From NCBI GenBank assembly GCA_026261815.1, contig JAMPIT010000258.1, positions 17,812,501-17,876,500 on the forward strand: 64,000 nucleotides of DNA, read 5' to 3'. The stretch's first letter is position 1; each line of letters opens with the position of its first letter. The notes beneath the pieces are model-generated. The model saw only the letters and a list, made by a program, of their open reading frames with translations. It was not told the DNA's origin and did not search any database. The DNA comes from Monarcha castaneiventris obscurior. Lineage: Eukaryota; Chordata; Aves; Passeriformes; Monarchidae. This document shows, in pieces, positions 38,561 to 51,059 of this stretch. A program made the translations under genes and the position numbers.

Positions 38561-41500
38561 GCCTGATGTAATGCTGTGTGTTTAGGGTCAGGGAACAATG
38601 ACCTGTCCTGGAGGATTTGCTCCTTTTTCCACTATGGAGACAGTGAAGAAGTAGGGAAAATATTGGGGACTGTTAGTAGGGTTATTTTGCATTCTTCTCT
38701 TATATATTGCCTGTTTGGGATGGAAATTCTCATGCCACATTTCTGTGTGCAAAGCAGGCAGGCATGAGGGGGGCAGCTGCTGTGCAGGAGGCTTTCACTC
38801 TGTAGAGTGTCAGCCTCTGCAGTGCCTTTGTAGGAGCTCTGCTTTATGTTGCAGTGTAGGGAGTTGCCAGGAGAGGGGGGGAAATGGGGAAAAACGAAGT
38901 TTGATTGATAAAGCAGGCTTGTCCCTTGAGTGAGAAGCATGGGTGGTGTATCAGTGCCTGTACCAGGCTTTAGCTGTAGAGCTGTACATCCTCAATTGCA
39001 TATTAAAGATTAAGGAAAGACTCCAAAAGCCTAAACTGCCAGTCTCCCTGCATGTATTTCTGTGAGCATTGTCTTGTGCCACGTGATCAGGTGATGCTCT
39101 TGTTTACACAACCACAGGCTTCTTGGAACATCTGCCTTTTGCTCGCGCCATGATTAAATTGTACAGGAAGAACACGTGTTTCTCAAGTCTCCCTGCAGCC
39201 CTTTGGATATGACTGTTTTAAGTTTGACAAGAGGAGGCGAGGGTGCACATGAAAGTGTGCAGTTCTGGGTTTGTTCTTTTTGGTGCTTTCATATTGCAAA
39301 GATCAATAATTTACCTCCTGTCAGGTGAAACCAGGAGATTAGTTGCATTAATTTTTGAATGCTTTCTTAGTGTCTGTAAATTGATCTTACCTTGCTGAAG
39401 TCATGTTTGCAGTCTTGATGTACTGTGGTGGCAGGGGAACTACGCTGAGCTGTGCTGGCTGGATGTACAGCTTAAAAAGCACTATATGTGAATAAACATA
39501 GCTGTTACAACAGGAGGCAGGGAATCATCAACAAACTGGGGATTTGATGGGGCTGGGCACTGTTTTGGTTTAGGCTGCTTATCGGATTTTTCATCCAAGG
39601 TCATATTTTGTTGTTGTTTGTTGTTTTCTTCTCAAGTACATCCTCTGCTCTTGGTTTAGCTCATCACCCATACATACGGCATAGAGCTTTAGGCTGATTT
39701 TCAGTGCTCTCCAAATGGTCAGTCAGCCCTTACCCAGCCTTGTGTGATTGCCAGTGTTTTGTGTGTATGACAGGGGTGCAGGAATTCTGTGCTAATGTTC
39801 TGGTGGGGGGATATGTTTTCAGCTGAACTCACAGCAAGTGGTGCTGCTCATCCTGAGCACCTTGGTGCAGTGGCACTGCAGTGGCTGAGGTGCTATGTGT
39901 CTCTGACCCCCTGGGCACCCAGTGGTCACAGCCTCCTTCTGCCCCTGCCTTGCTGCCCAGTGTGGGGACGTGGCCTCAGGTGCCTATGACCCTCCCAGCT
40001 AGCCATGTGATTCTCTACATGTAGGTTTGGGCTCAGCTAGTGGGCTCCTGGTGCTGAGGAGCACTTGCTGTAGGAGGAGGGTGATGCTTGCCCAGCAGTG
40101 GCTTTGGATGAAGTAGAGGTTCTTCACACGGGCATTTTTGCTCCATTATCCCTCTGCAAATACTATGCCTGGTAGATATTATAGTGCCACCTGAAACATT
40201 GCTTACTTGTGTTATTCTGAAAAAATGCTGGTGATAATCACCTACCAGCAGGCAGCAGTTCCCTCTGAGTTGAGTTGAGAGGCATCAAAAGCCTGATGCA
40301 GCACTGCTCCCCTCAACAGCTCAGAAACTGCCCTTGGCCCATGGCACTGCTCTCTGTGCTACTGTGAACAGATGTAATTCTCTGATCACATCTCTCATTT
40401 GTCCATTGATTTTGAGCTAATGGTGTGTTTCTGTGTGCATACCTAGGGGAAAAAAAAAAGGAAATAGTAGAACTCCTCCTTCATTTTGGACTGTATAGCT
40501 CGGAGCTGCTGTGGAGGTACTGCATATAGCACTGCTGCTGTGCCTGGGCTTTTATGAAGCCATTAGAAAGATTTAATTAAAACTGTTTTCTAGATTTCAT
40601 CTTCTGCAGGAATGGTCTTTTAAAGATTCTACCCATGGGGTATTGTTTATCCAATTTAAGGTATTGAAATGCAGAATATTATTCTGGTGTATTTACTCTG
40701 TGGAAACCTAGACCTAATTTTTTTTCCTGAACAGTTTGCTGTTATGTGGAGGAGATGCAGTCCATGTTCGGCAACTGCTATGAGAGGTGAGATTGAAATG
40801 AGTTTGACTCTCTGCTGCATTTTATCTAAAGCCTGCAGGTAACTTGGCCTCATTGTGTCTGAACATCATAAATATTTATTGTTTTTCTATTAAAACATTT
40901 CCATAGATATCACTGTTGTTTGTATTGTTCTGTATTTAACTAAAATGTTTTTCTCCTTGAGATTTTCTCTAGTTCTGGTCACAGTACTGCTCGGTTTGTC
41001 CATACAAGCTATTCACTCAATCTCTAGTGCTTGCTGGCAGGGTTTGTTGAGAAATTGAATACTGTGATATTCCTATGTGTTCCCACAGGTGCACCATGAA
41101 GGCATACATCCTGCATTGCCATTGCACCAGCACTCAGAGTACCCAAGTTTCTCAGTGTGCAGATCACAGCTGACAATTTAGCCAAACCACGAAGTTACCT
41201 GTGCTGGCACTGTAATGAAAACACTCACTGCTCTCCTGTGCTGGAAATCCTGTCTTCAGACCCAGTTGCCCACAGCTCTTTTCCCCACACATCATCCTGG
41301 TTTTGTAGCCTCCTCTGCTTTAGGGAATTTCTCACCACATACTCAGTTGACTTTTCTTACTGAAAATTGAGCCACAGTAAATATCTTACGTGATCAATTC
41401 TGTTCACCCACAAAATGTGACTGGCCCTTTTCCTCAGCTCCTAAGCAATGCCTTGTCCTTCTAATTTGCTCTACTTTCTACCTTTCACTTATTTATTTCT

Positions 41501-42099
41501 GCAGCCATATTCCCAGGTCATTCCCTAGCTCTACTCAAAGGAGTTTGCACCTCTGCTGTTCAGGATATCTCCGAAGTCAGAAGCTCTTTTCTTTGGGTAA
41601 AATGCAGTCCTTATGTCTTTGCAGACCTTCTCCCAGGCCAGAAGCTCTCCCCCCTCTCAGACACTTGTCCTGGTCCAGCCTGCTCCCATCTCCATGAGAC
41701 TGTTTCTGTTCTTGCCCAGCCCCAGCCCTTGGTGGGCTCTGGCAGCCCTGAATCTGCTTCCAGCCTTCCGGGCAGATGGACTGGGGATGCAGGTCCCAGG
41801 GGATGCAGCTGCAGGGCCATGACCAGCTCTGCCCACCCTGCAGGGAAGTGACCAGAGAAACGCCTGGTATGTATCTAATTTTAAACTTGTATGCTTTTGA
41901 TTTACATGCACAAAACCATACCAGCTCCTACCCTTACGGTATAATTTCCCCCTGCTAGTTTTCCTTTTCTTGTATGGTGCCAGTTCTGTATTGTTATTCA
42001 TTTTATGTATCCTTTATCATATTTGTCAGTAAGTCTCCAGCAGACACAAAGCAGCAGGCTCTGTTTGCAGCAGTACAGCTACCAGAGCTTGGCAAAATA
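38561..42099. other. No gene seen
   Basis: Noncoding DNA. A frame of 102 codons (38632-38940, minus) and mirrored frames of 60-114 codons around 41.6-42.0 kb have no recognisable product. The stretch at 41.2-41.7 kb is pyrimidine-rich. Confidence 0.45.
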
Positions 42100-43560
42100 G
42101 CAGTGCAAAATCATTTGCATTAGAGCTAATAAAGACAGCTGGAATGGGCCCCAAAATATGTTCAATAAACCAATAAGAGTGACTGCTGTTTATACTCCTA
42201 CTTTAGTAAAACTAACTGGTTTTCATTCAATGTTTATAGTACTGTAATTGTGTAGTGCAGTATTTTCCTGCAATTTAAAACTAATATAATGGTCAATGCC
42301 TGCCGACAGTTTGCTAACAATTTCCGGTCTCATGCCTTGTGCATTTTATTTCCTCCATATGAGGGGAGGGTGAATGTCTCGCCATGTACTTTGCTGTAAC
42401 TCCTGGTAAATGCTGTTTCTTTTATTGCAGCCATTATAACTATCACTTCGGGGAATAAAAGCATGTCGAGGTTTTTTTAACCTCAATTTCTGTATTCAAA
42501 ATTTTCCAGAAATCTTCTGGAGGAGTAGAGAGATCATAATTTAGGAAAAGAAATATATTAATTAATCAATTAATAGAATTCTTTGAAATTCTAGATGCTA
42601 ACACACTGCTGTAGCTTCCCTCTGCAGTCCCCGCTAGCAAGTTTAGCTTATCTATCCCATGGAAATGATTTATTTAAAATAGAAGTGTCAGACCTTGAGA
42701 CAATATTATCCTACCAAATCTAAATGTCTTGGAAATACTTGCTTATTCTGAAACATGCACATATTGGCTTCCATAAAAGAACATGCCTATTTTTTAGCTT
42801 GCTTGATGCATGCCAGCAATTTTTTATAAAGAGGATAGCTGATAGACATTCTTAATAATAATGACAAATAAATAACATCCCTTTCTCACAATGCTTGACA
42901 ATGCAAGGATGCTGTACAGGATTATATAGGCAAAAGTAACAGGCAGAATTTTCCTTTCCCCTCTGTCATACATGAAACAATAAATCAGTCCATACTAAGT
43001 TCATTTAGCCATATTTTACATCTTCTAGAACTGGAATTGTGGAGCCTACAAAACAATTTATATTTTATCTGTACCATCTAATTAATTAAATGGCCCCAGA
43101 GTACCAGACTCACAAATCTCGTTAATAGCTGAATACTGAAATAAAGACTGTTCACCCCTACTAGAATAATATTTGCATATCTCCACCTGCGATGGGTAAT
43201 AAGTACCTGCCACAAATCAGAATTATGAATTTTGCACGCCTAACAAAACCGCAGGGGAAATTATACCTCAGACATTCCATAATAATTGCAGCTAAGCTGT
43301 TTAGTGCCATCCACTTATTCTGCCTGAAGTGTTTAAAGCAGCAACAGTTGTAAATGAATTCAGGCACACATTCAAGAGAAAATGTTTTAAAAAGTTTTTC
43401 TGTCTTGCCATATGTAATTATCTTTATAGAAATGTTCATCTACAAGTTATAACATGCTCACATTTAAAATTGCAAATTAAAAAGTAAGCTCCTCCAATTA
43501 AACTACATTTTATAAGAGCATCTTTGTAAGTTTACTATGATGATACAGGAAGCAGTTTAG
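42100..43560. promoter_or_regulatory. Candidate developmental enhancer / conserved noncoding cluster
   Basis: This AT-rich but complex block has no recognisable repeats and a high density of developmental factor words: TAATTAATTAA (43079-43089), octamer ATTTGCAT (43171-43178, and another near 42115), E-box CACCTG (43184-43189) and RUNX-type AACCGCA (43247-43253). It also has a small GAGGTT/AACCTC hairpin at 42468-42484. Short motifs arise by chance; their clustering in unique DNA is the support. No exon is visible, although a TTTATTGCAG acceptor-like word ends at about 42430 without a matching donor. Confidence 0.35.
43171..43178 (+). promoter_or_regulatory. Octamer motif ATTTGCAT
   Basis: Perfect POU-domain octamer, 6 bases upstream of a CACCTG E-box and about 80 bases downstream of a TAATTAATTAA homeodomain word. 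Confidence 0.4.
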
Positions 43561-46500
43561 GCCATGTTTATCCCATTGATCTCCCAGAACTGGTGATCTG
43601 TTCTATGAACAACTGCAGTACGGGGCCTGATTTTTCAGTGTTTCTTTCCCCAGTAACAAGTGATTCCTGGGGGAGATTTCACTGTTAAGGCTTGGACAGA
43701 AATATACTGCAATGTAGATAGTCTTTTATAGGCTGGGGAATTGGGACATTAAAGTAGGCAGCACGAGTTTCCTCTGGTTTGTTTATTTTCGTGACAGGAA
43801 TGGAAACTTCATTTGGAGTAGAGCTGGAGGAGCGGTGAGATGCTGGTGGTCTTGTCTTCTGGCTGGGAGTGTAAAGGAATGATAATGCCTGAGTTTACAC
43901 TTCATATAATGATATGATTCTGAGAGAGCCCAAGAGCTCTTTATAAGCACAGGTCCTGCTCAGTCAACCGCATTAGGACAACAGCAGGAACTGGACCATG
44001 CTTTGCTTCAGGAACACAGGCTGGTCTGTGAATGTGGTGTAACCCACCCACTGTGTGTGTATCTGCTGCTTGTGCACTGTGTTACAGCTCCCACGTTACT
44101 GACAGATGCTAAGAGCAGTGTTTTGAAGCCAGAGCAGTGCATGGTGCAGGTTCCACCTCTGTCTCCAGATGAAGACACGGAGACATGGGACAGCACCTGT
44201 CCTTCTGGGATCCCTGGTCCCAGCCTGCCACTCTGCAGGAGCTGGTGGGGGACAGATCTTTGCTATCACAAACATGAGGCATTAGGCAGCAAACTGGTGG
44301 TGACAGCCCTGCTGCCTCTTGTGATGTGTGTGCATGAATTGTTATATTATAGACTTTAGAGAAGGCAAAAGACCAACAAAAATAACTCCTTCTTCACTCT
44401 GGGTCTCACTGAACACTTGGTGTTTTATGAAGAGCTAGACTTCCCCTTTCTGCAGCAGAGGTGAACAGAGCCAAAACTGCAATCTGAACTGTATTTGTGA
44501 TCACTGAAATCAACTTATAATTTTAAAGCTAGTCTTCTGATTTTGGAGTATTTTCTCTTAGTAATGCACAGCACAGGCAAGCCTGGGTATGCACATTTAG
44601 GCTGCAGGTGAGGGTACACTGGAAGGAAGGGAAACTCAGGGGAACCCTATTTCCATCAGCTGAGAAGGGCAGAGACAGCCCAGAAGAAGGCACTTGATGG
44701 AAGGTGCAGATCAGGGTGTCTGTGAGGAAGCCATATCCTGGGAGGGGCTGGCAGTTTGGGGAAGCATTCAAACGCACACGTGTGCAGACAAGCAAATTCA
44801 CCTCAGGGTTAGGTTTATGTACACCCATCGCTGTGGCCTTACAACATGCAAATGTAACCTCACTGTAGTGCGTGCTGTCCCTCCAGAAGAGGTACAGGAG
44901 AAGCCAGGAGAGGATTGGTGCTGGAGAGGCAGTGGTGCCCTCTGCCAAACCCTGCCAGTGACACGCAGCCCCCGGGGAAGGAGGCTCTGGAGTACTGCAG
45001 CTCCTGTGCCTATAAACTTCCACATCTGTATGCTGCAAGGCGAGCAGTCATTTTGCCAGTGTTTTAGTAAAGGATTAAAAAATAATTAGGATTTATATAC
45101 GTTCAAAAGGAAGAGGCACAGTGCAGCAAGTCACAAGATGATTAAGTTGGTTGATTGGCTCTGCCTAGAATGACACCAGTAAGCATGAGGGTTTAGGAAA
45201 ATAGCTGATAGCCTATTACCATGATGACGTGCAGATTAACACTTCTTTTTATATTTTAGAGGACTAACAGATGAGGTCCCTGTGGATTTTTTTTTTCCTA
45301 TTACATAAAATGGCTATAGAAGCTGAACTATAATCCCTCACTAACTTACACATTAGCCCAGGGCAATAAAGATGTTTTTATTGGAGGCAGATTTCATGAA
45401 AAGTTGTTCAGTTTTATCTCTGAGTACTGTACTGTGCTGAAGGCATTTAAGTGTCCTGTTGGGACACTCTGTCCTGGAAAGCAGTTACTTTCAAAAGGAT
45501 AGCAAGGTCATTGGAAAAGCTATATTTTCTGCCAGAGGATCCTGCCCTTTCCCCTCGGTCCATCCGCCACTTTTTTGTCTTAGCTGTGAACAGAGGCTGA
45601 GCCACACTGTCAGACTGCAATCCCTGCTTGCACTCTGGTGGGTGCAGATCCAGCACCAGACAAACACAGTTGAAAGGGAGGCCCTGGTTGTCTTGCCTAC
45701 TTCCTCAAGCTTTGCCAAGTCCCCCTTCCTCTTTCCTGGCAGTCGTAAAGGATCCTGTGTCTCTGCAGTGAGGTTGCAGGTTTTCCCTTCAGTTCAAACC
45801 TGTTACCTGGGCTGTTCCCCAGTCCAGCAGTCTGGTTCTGTGCCATAAGTTGCCACTTCTCCTGTCTTTTCTAGAAGCCATTAAAACTTGTAACTCCCAT
45901 CATCTTAGCTTGATTTTTCACAGAATCCTTTTCTCTAACCTTGACAAATGTAGCAGTAGTTCAACCATCCCTCCCCAACAGCTCATGCTGTCCAGGCTGC
46001 CTCCCTCTGCACATCCCTCCTGGCTAATTCCCTTGATTTCACAGATAACATCACCCACTTGTCATCTTTAACCCATCACTTGATATCAGACTGCAACTGT
46101 CTCTTGGCTCTCACTGTCATTACAGGATGGTTGCATTTGCTATCAAGACCTTCATGCCTTTTCCTCTTATTCTTGCACTTTCTCTCCCTTCAGCTGGCAG
46201 TGGCACCTCATAATTACCCATAAACCTGGCTTCTAGTTGTGATTCAGTGCTGTTCATTTGTCTCTGTAAATTCTATGTTTGGAGGGCTGTTGGCAGTTCA
46301 GGGGTCCTCTCCCTCTTGGGTGATCCCTGCTCCCCCAGAGACACTCCATCTTTCTTTTGGATTTTGTTGTCCAGTTCCATCCTATAGAAGCTCAAATACA
46401 TGAAAAACGTGTGAGGGCATCCCCTCTCTAGAGCCAAAGTCTTTATAATCTTTGCTAGTAGCTAATGGCATCGGAAAATGCTAATTTACTGCTACGTAAA

Positions 46501-48278
46501 TACAGCAGGATATGGTCTCAGCAGCAGATCTACTTGGGCTTAGTCCCCTTGCAGTTGTATTCATATCAGCTGGCCTCTGTCTGGAAGGCAGATGAGGAGT
46601 TGGCATTAGTGGTTTCTTTCCATAAACTATTATGCAGAGAATAATCTCTGATTGATGAGGTCGTGCCCCACTACCTTACAAAGAAACACATGTGTCTTTC
46701 CTAGGTTTAAACATAAGGCCATACTTGGCAATCAGTCAGCAGTTTCTCATTGATTATGACTGGCAGGGATTTTTATTATGCTTATTTTTGGTTTTATTTC
46801 CTTCATTTATCTAAATCTACCAAAATATTTCTATTTAATCTTTCAATCTATAGAAAGTACAGATTTCATCTTATAAGATGCTTTAAGTATGTATAATAAA
46901 AAGATGGTTTTCCCTTTACCTTGCACATTCCATTCATATTGTAATTTTTTGTTCAAGCTTAAGCAGTCCATGTTTCATTAAAAAACCCCACACTATTCAT
47001 ATTTCTTTCATCCCTTATAAGATGGTAAAAGCAATGTTGCTTTGATGAAATTTGGCAGGTAAGAGGATCTAGTTGAATCATCTCAAACCCCTGGAGTTTT
47101 GGGCCTCCAGCTATTATAGTAGAGCAGCTATGAGTATTCAAAAATTGGTCCTTTGTTTGCACTGCATTTCCAAGCCATCTGTAGCACACAAAAGCCACAG
47201 CTCTCTTTATAGTTCAGAATGAATATTTAAAAGTTCAGTTTTAGATTTTATTTGTAGCACTTCCCATCTTTCTATCCCATCTGTCTTGTGTCTCAGAGCA
47301 GTTACATTGAACTGTGCTAGGCAATGGCAGTACTTGGTCTTAGGACCACAGGTAAATGCTGGTTCCTTTCCATCTGGCATCACAGAGTGATCAGGATCTG
47401 CACTGAGCACATATGGGTTTATATATTCACATGCTCTAAATTTTTATTTGAGTATTGACAAGCAGCTGAAAATACCAGGTCATCCTGTCTGAAACTTTCC
47501 TGCATGTTCTCAATGAGTGGCAGAAAAAACAAGCAACTGCATGAGTGCTGCTGGCCCTGGATGGTGTAGCCTGGCACCGCAGTGTGGCTGGCAGCACCCA
47601 CCCCAAACTGGGCTGCCCCTACATCAGGAAGCTGTCCCTGGACCCCTGTGCTGAGCCTCCACTTCCACAATGTGGCTGGGAAGTGACAAGTGCCCTTGGG
47701 AAAAGGGAAGGCATGAGGATACATTGCAGTGAGAGGGGACCTGTGTCAGCTGGTGCGGAGGAGGCTGTAGGGAAAGGGGTTGGAGCTGCTCACTTCAGAC
47801 GGTGTTAGCATATGCATTCCTCTATATTCATATAGATGTTCCATGGAAAATGTAGCAAGGAGCAACAGAGCTTCTCTAAATTACAGGAAAAGAACTCATT
47901 GTAGTAATTTACCCTGTTAGAGTATTATCATCTACTTGTATCAGATTCAGTATTTTGTATCTAAACCTTAGCTGCATCTGACAACAGTGTGCAATTTTTT
48001 TTCTCTTCTATACCTGAAGTCACCTCTTTTGAGTCAGAGGTATGAAAAGAGAAGCAACATGTCATTCAGAAAAAAATGAGAATCACCTACCTCCCATTAA
48101 GTCATTCTTCAGTTTTGTTAAATTGATCATCCCTTGTTTTTATTTTGTGCCCTGTCCTGGCCATGGATGGGACACCCTGGTGGAATGTTTGTTAGACTCT
48201 TGAGGTGTAAATGAATCATTGCCCTTAATGGAGTTCTTACTTTAATAGTTTTTTTAATATAGAAGTATATAAATTTAT
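43561..48278. other. No gene seen
   Basis: Noncoding DNA. The 169-codon minus-strand frame at 44529-45038 and the 131-codon plus frame at 44694-45089 overlap each other and match nothing known. The stretch 45.7-46.4 kb is pyrimidine-rich on the plus strand and gives stop-poor frames. Confidence 0.45.
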
Positions 48279-48325
48279 ACATATGTATGTATGTATATAT
48301 GTATGTGTATATATATGTATATATG
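48279..48325 (+). repeat. TATG/TA compound microsatellite
   Basis: Alternating ATGT and TATA units over about 47 bases. It is interrupted, and probably length-variable. The Tyr-rich minus-strand frame over it is a repeat artefact. Confidence 0.85.
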
Positions 48326-50544
48326 TTTCTCACCATCCCCTTCTAGAAAAAATGAGTTAAATATGTATGTTAATGCATATCACTATGAAAAACTTTTCTA
48401 TCTCAACAAGACCTTAAATATAGCAATCATGTTGCAATTCACCATGAAAAATCTGTCCTAAGAGTAATGTTGCCTTCATATGAAATGAAATTAAAGTAAA
48501 TTAATGAAGACTACGGTATCTTGAACTGAGGTCCTGGGATTAACTGAAAAAACCAGAGCTTGTAAAGCCAGCAGTTGAGATTCTTAAGAGTATATTATTG
48601 CCATCTCATGAGATAAACTTAAAAGGGTAAGAATTACTCAGGTTATTGTTCTGTTACTGTTTAATAAAATTAAAAATAATTGTTTTAGAACAAGCAATTC
48701 TGAAATGCTTGACTGTAATTTAAAGCAGATTCTTATTTAGATAGATCTTTAAAGAAAGATGTGTGCAAGTCTGGTAGGCATGTGTTTTCATTGTTTCTCA
48801 CTCAGGTCTTCCATGAAGCCAGAGGCTTGCTTTTCCAAAGATGGGCACCTGATATAATATTTTAACTAAATTTCTCACTGATCTCTGAAGGTTTATATCA
48901 CTTTAAAGAAAAAATAGGGCAATGAAAAAAATAATGTTTTTCCCCAAATTGAGTAAAACATAGGGAATAAACTGTTGTTTCTGGTAGTAGTGCCTCCAAC
49001 ACAGAGGTCTGAACCTCACTGGAAGTCATAGGAGTGCTTCATGGCTGCGTTCCCATGAAGATAAGGGGTGTTTTTGCAGTCTTGGGGCTTTTCCTAATGA
49101 AAGGCAGCCTTACCTTCTGGCTTTCCTTACATGTTCCTAAGTGCTTTTTCTTAGGATTTAAAATAATGAACTTCTCTTTTCCACAGACCCCTGTCATCTC
49201 CTACTAGTGCTCTCTGCAGAATAGATGGTCAAAAAGTGAACCATGTTTTTGGTTGAATATCACATCCAATTCTTGAGTCCATGCACTGCCTATGTAACCA
49301 TTGCTGTTGCTTCAAACAAGCAGTCCTAAGTAAGTACGAGAATTTCACTTCAAATGTTGGTTTGGTTATTTATTATTTGGGGAACTTTTGTCTGTTATCA
49401 CTTCATGAGAGACTGAAAAACACAGACAAGTAAACTTATATGATGTGCCCAAAGCACTTTTTACTGTGAGCAGCTCAGCTCCCATGGCTGCAGGAGTGCC
49501 ATGGGGATGAGCAGGGGATGCATGCTTAGAACTTCTTGGGGCTGGGAAAGGACTGTGCTAGAGGTAAGGAAGGCATGATAAAGGCATTTATTGTACATAT
49601 CTATTGTGCAAGAGCTCTGCCTTACTCTCCTTTTGTATGGAAACAGGGGAATAAGCTTTGATCTTCAGATTACAAAATCTAAGCTATGAAGAAGTTAGCG
49701 GAAAGGTGAAAGAAGAGAATAATTTAGCTATTAGTTTCCTTTACTTTGGGAAATGAGTGGAGCAAAAGAAAGAATTTATGGAGGATGAGAGTGAAAGTTC
49801 TTCTGGCTGAATGGCCCGAGTTATTTTGTTAAAGACAGAACTTGCAGAATGTTGTTTACTAGCATGAGCTAGCCACTGTTAGCTAGACATCAGGTTTTTG
49901 CAAAACTATTCAAGTGAGGGAAGTAGTCAAAAGAAAGAAAAAGTGTCACTATTTTCCCTGTAATAAAATCTCTTAAGTAGAAAACTTAAATAATGGAGCC
50001 TTAGGCCATGTCTTATGAAGGAAACACACTTAAACCCAAACGTAACAAAAAAGTCTTTCTCTGGGGAGCTGTGTACCCTTTAGTCTCCAGCTGACCTACC
50101 TCGCCCCGTTGGAAAGGCCTGAGCTCCCCAATGAGCAGTCAGGGCTCTGGAAGCACCTGGCAGCCTTTGGTCTGACTAATACTTAAAAGTCTCTAGGGTT
50201 GCCTATAGTCTCAGGAAATCTTTTTTTTTTTTTTTCCATTTATTCTTTTATGAAACCTTTGTTCCTTCTGCAGAGTTGTGTGGCTGAGCTATTGTAAATC
50301 TTTGTTCTATATGGTGTTTTTAATCCTTTTGCTCTGTGTGTGTAAAAAGCTGCAAATTTTCTGTGCCTTGCCTGTCTTTATCCTCATCAGTGAGGTTCCT
50401 TCCACAGCAGTAAGTCAGCGGGGTGAAATGACTGCTCTGCCTGGCTGCTGCCTGCCCATTTGTGCAGGTGTCCAGACCTGTTCAGCTTTTTTTCTGCTCT
50501 ATAGTGCATTTAAATACCAAGGTGGGTCTGCTTCTAGTCCAGGA
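48326..50544. other. No gene seen
   Basis: AT-rich noncoding DNA with a 15-base T run at 50221-50235. Nothing else was recognised. Confidence 0.5.
50221..50235 (+). repeat. (T)15 homopolymer
   Basis: Fifteen consecutive T preceded by C and followed by CC; a plain homopolymer or old antisense tail. Confidence 0.8.
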
Positions 50545-50720
50545 TTTCTTAAAATGGGAACCTGGACTTAAGTACCAAAGTGCATTTAGAAATACTGAAG
50601 CTTTGACTGGGCTCAAAAAAGCTTCCTTGTAGTTGAAGTTTCGCAAGAGGTTTTTAGCCCTCTCAAGCATTGATTTAGGAGCCTAGTTTTAGACATCCAG
50701 ATTTTTGGATCTGGCCCAGA
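50545..50720. repeat. Probable ancient amniote interspersed repeat
   Basis: The stretch contains TTAAAATGGGAACCTGGACTT, then TTTAGGAGCCTAGTTTTAG, then TTTTTGGATCTGGCCC. This resembles the pattern of TTAGGNGCCTAA-like and TTTGAAAATGGGACTTAGG / GATCTGGCC blocks in old repeats common in turtle and crocodile genomes. The match is by remembered texture and is diverged; family and orientation are not settled. Confidence 0.35.
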
Positions 50721-51035
50721 TGTGTAGGTACCTGGTGGGACTCCAAGCTGTAGTCTGTCTAAGCAGAAGGATGCTGGAATGGGGTTTATCTCCTCCAAGC
50801 ATGCACATGCTCCCCTCTCCTGCCTTGCACACCCGGAACATGCAGACAGTAGCAGTGTTTTGCACTGAGTTCCTGCTGTGTGATGGCATCATCCAGCTGC
50901 TTCAGTGTAAATCAAAAATTATTTCAGAAATGTGCGGGTGTCAAGTGCTGACAGAAGAAGCAATTAAAAATACAGGAACTGTAAGATCCTAAGAGCACAT
51001 CTAGGCTGAATTTTTCAATTAATTACATCTGTTTT

Positions 51036-51059
51036 GTCCTGCTCTTCAAAAAGCAGGAC
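51036..51059. repeat. 8-bp perfect inverted repeat (hairpin)
   Basis: GTCCTGCT (51036-51043) and AGCAGGAC (51052-51059) are perfect inverted arms around an 8-base loop. The stem is too short for a microRNA precursor. Chance origin is possible. Confidence 0.7.

Noticed and set aside
39418..39510. Possible LTR end (AATAAACATAGCTGTTACAACA)
   Set aside because: No TATA box at the right place, no termini pair and no target duplication.
44529..45038. 169-codon minus-strand frame
   Set aside because: No recognisable family; overlapped by a 131-codon plus frame and lacking splice or promoter context.
48127..48336. 69-codon Tyr/Ile-rich minus-strand frame
   Set aside because: Its sequence is the translation of the TATG/TA microsatellite.
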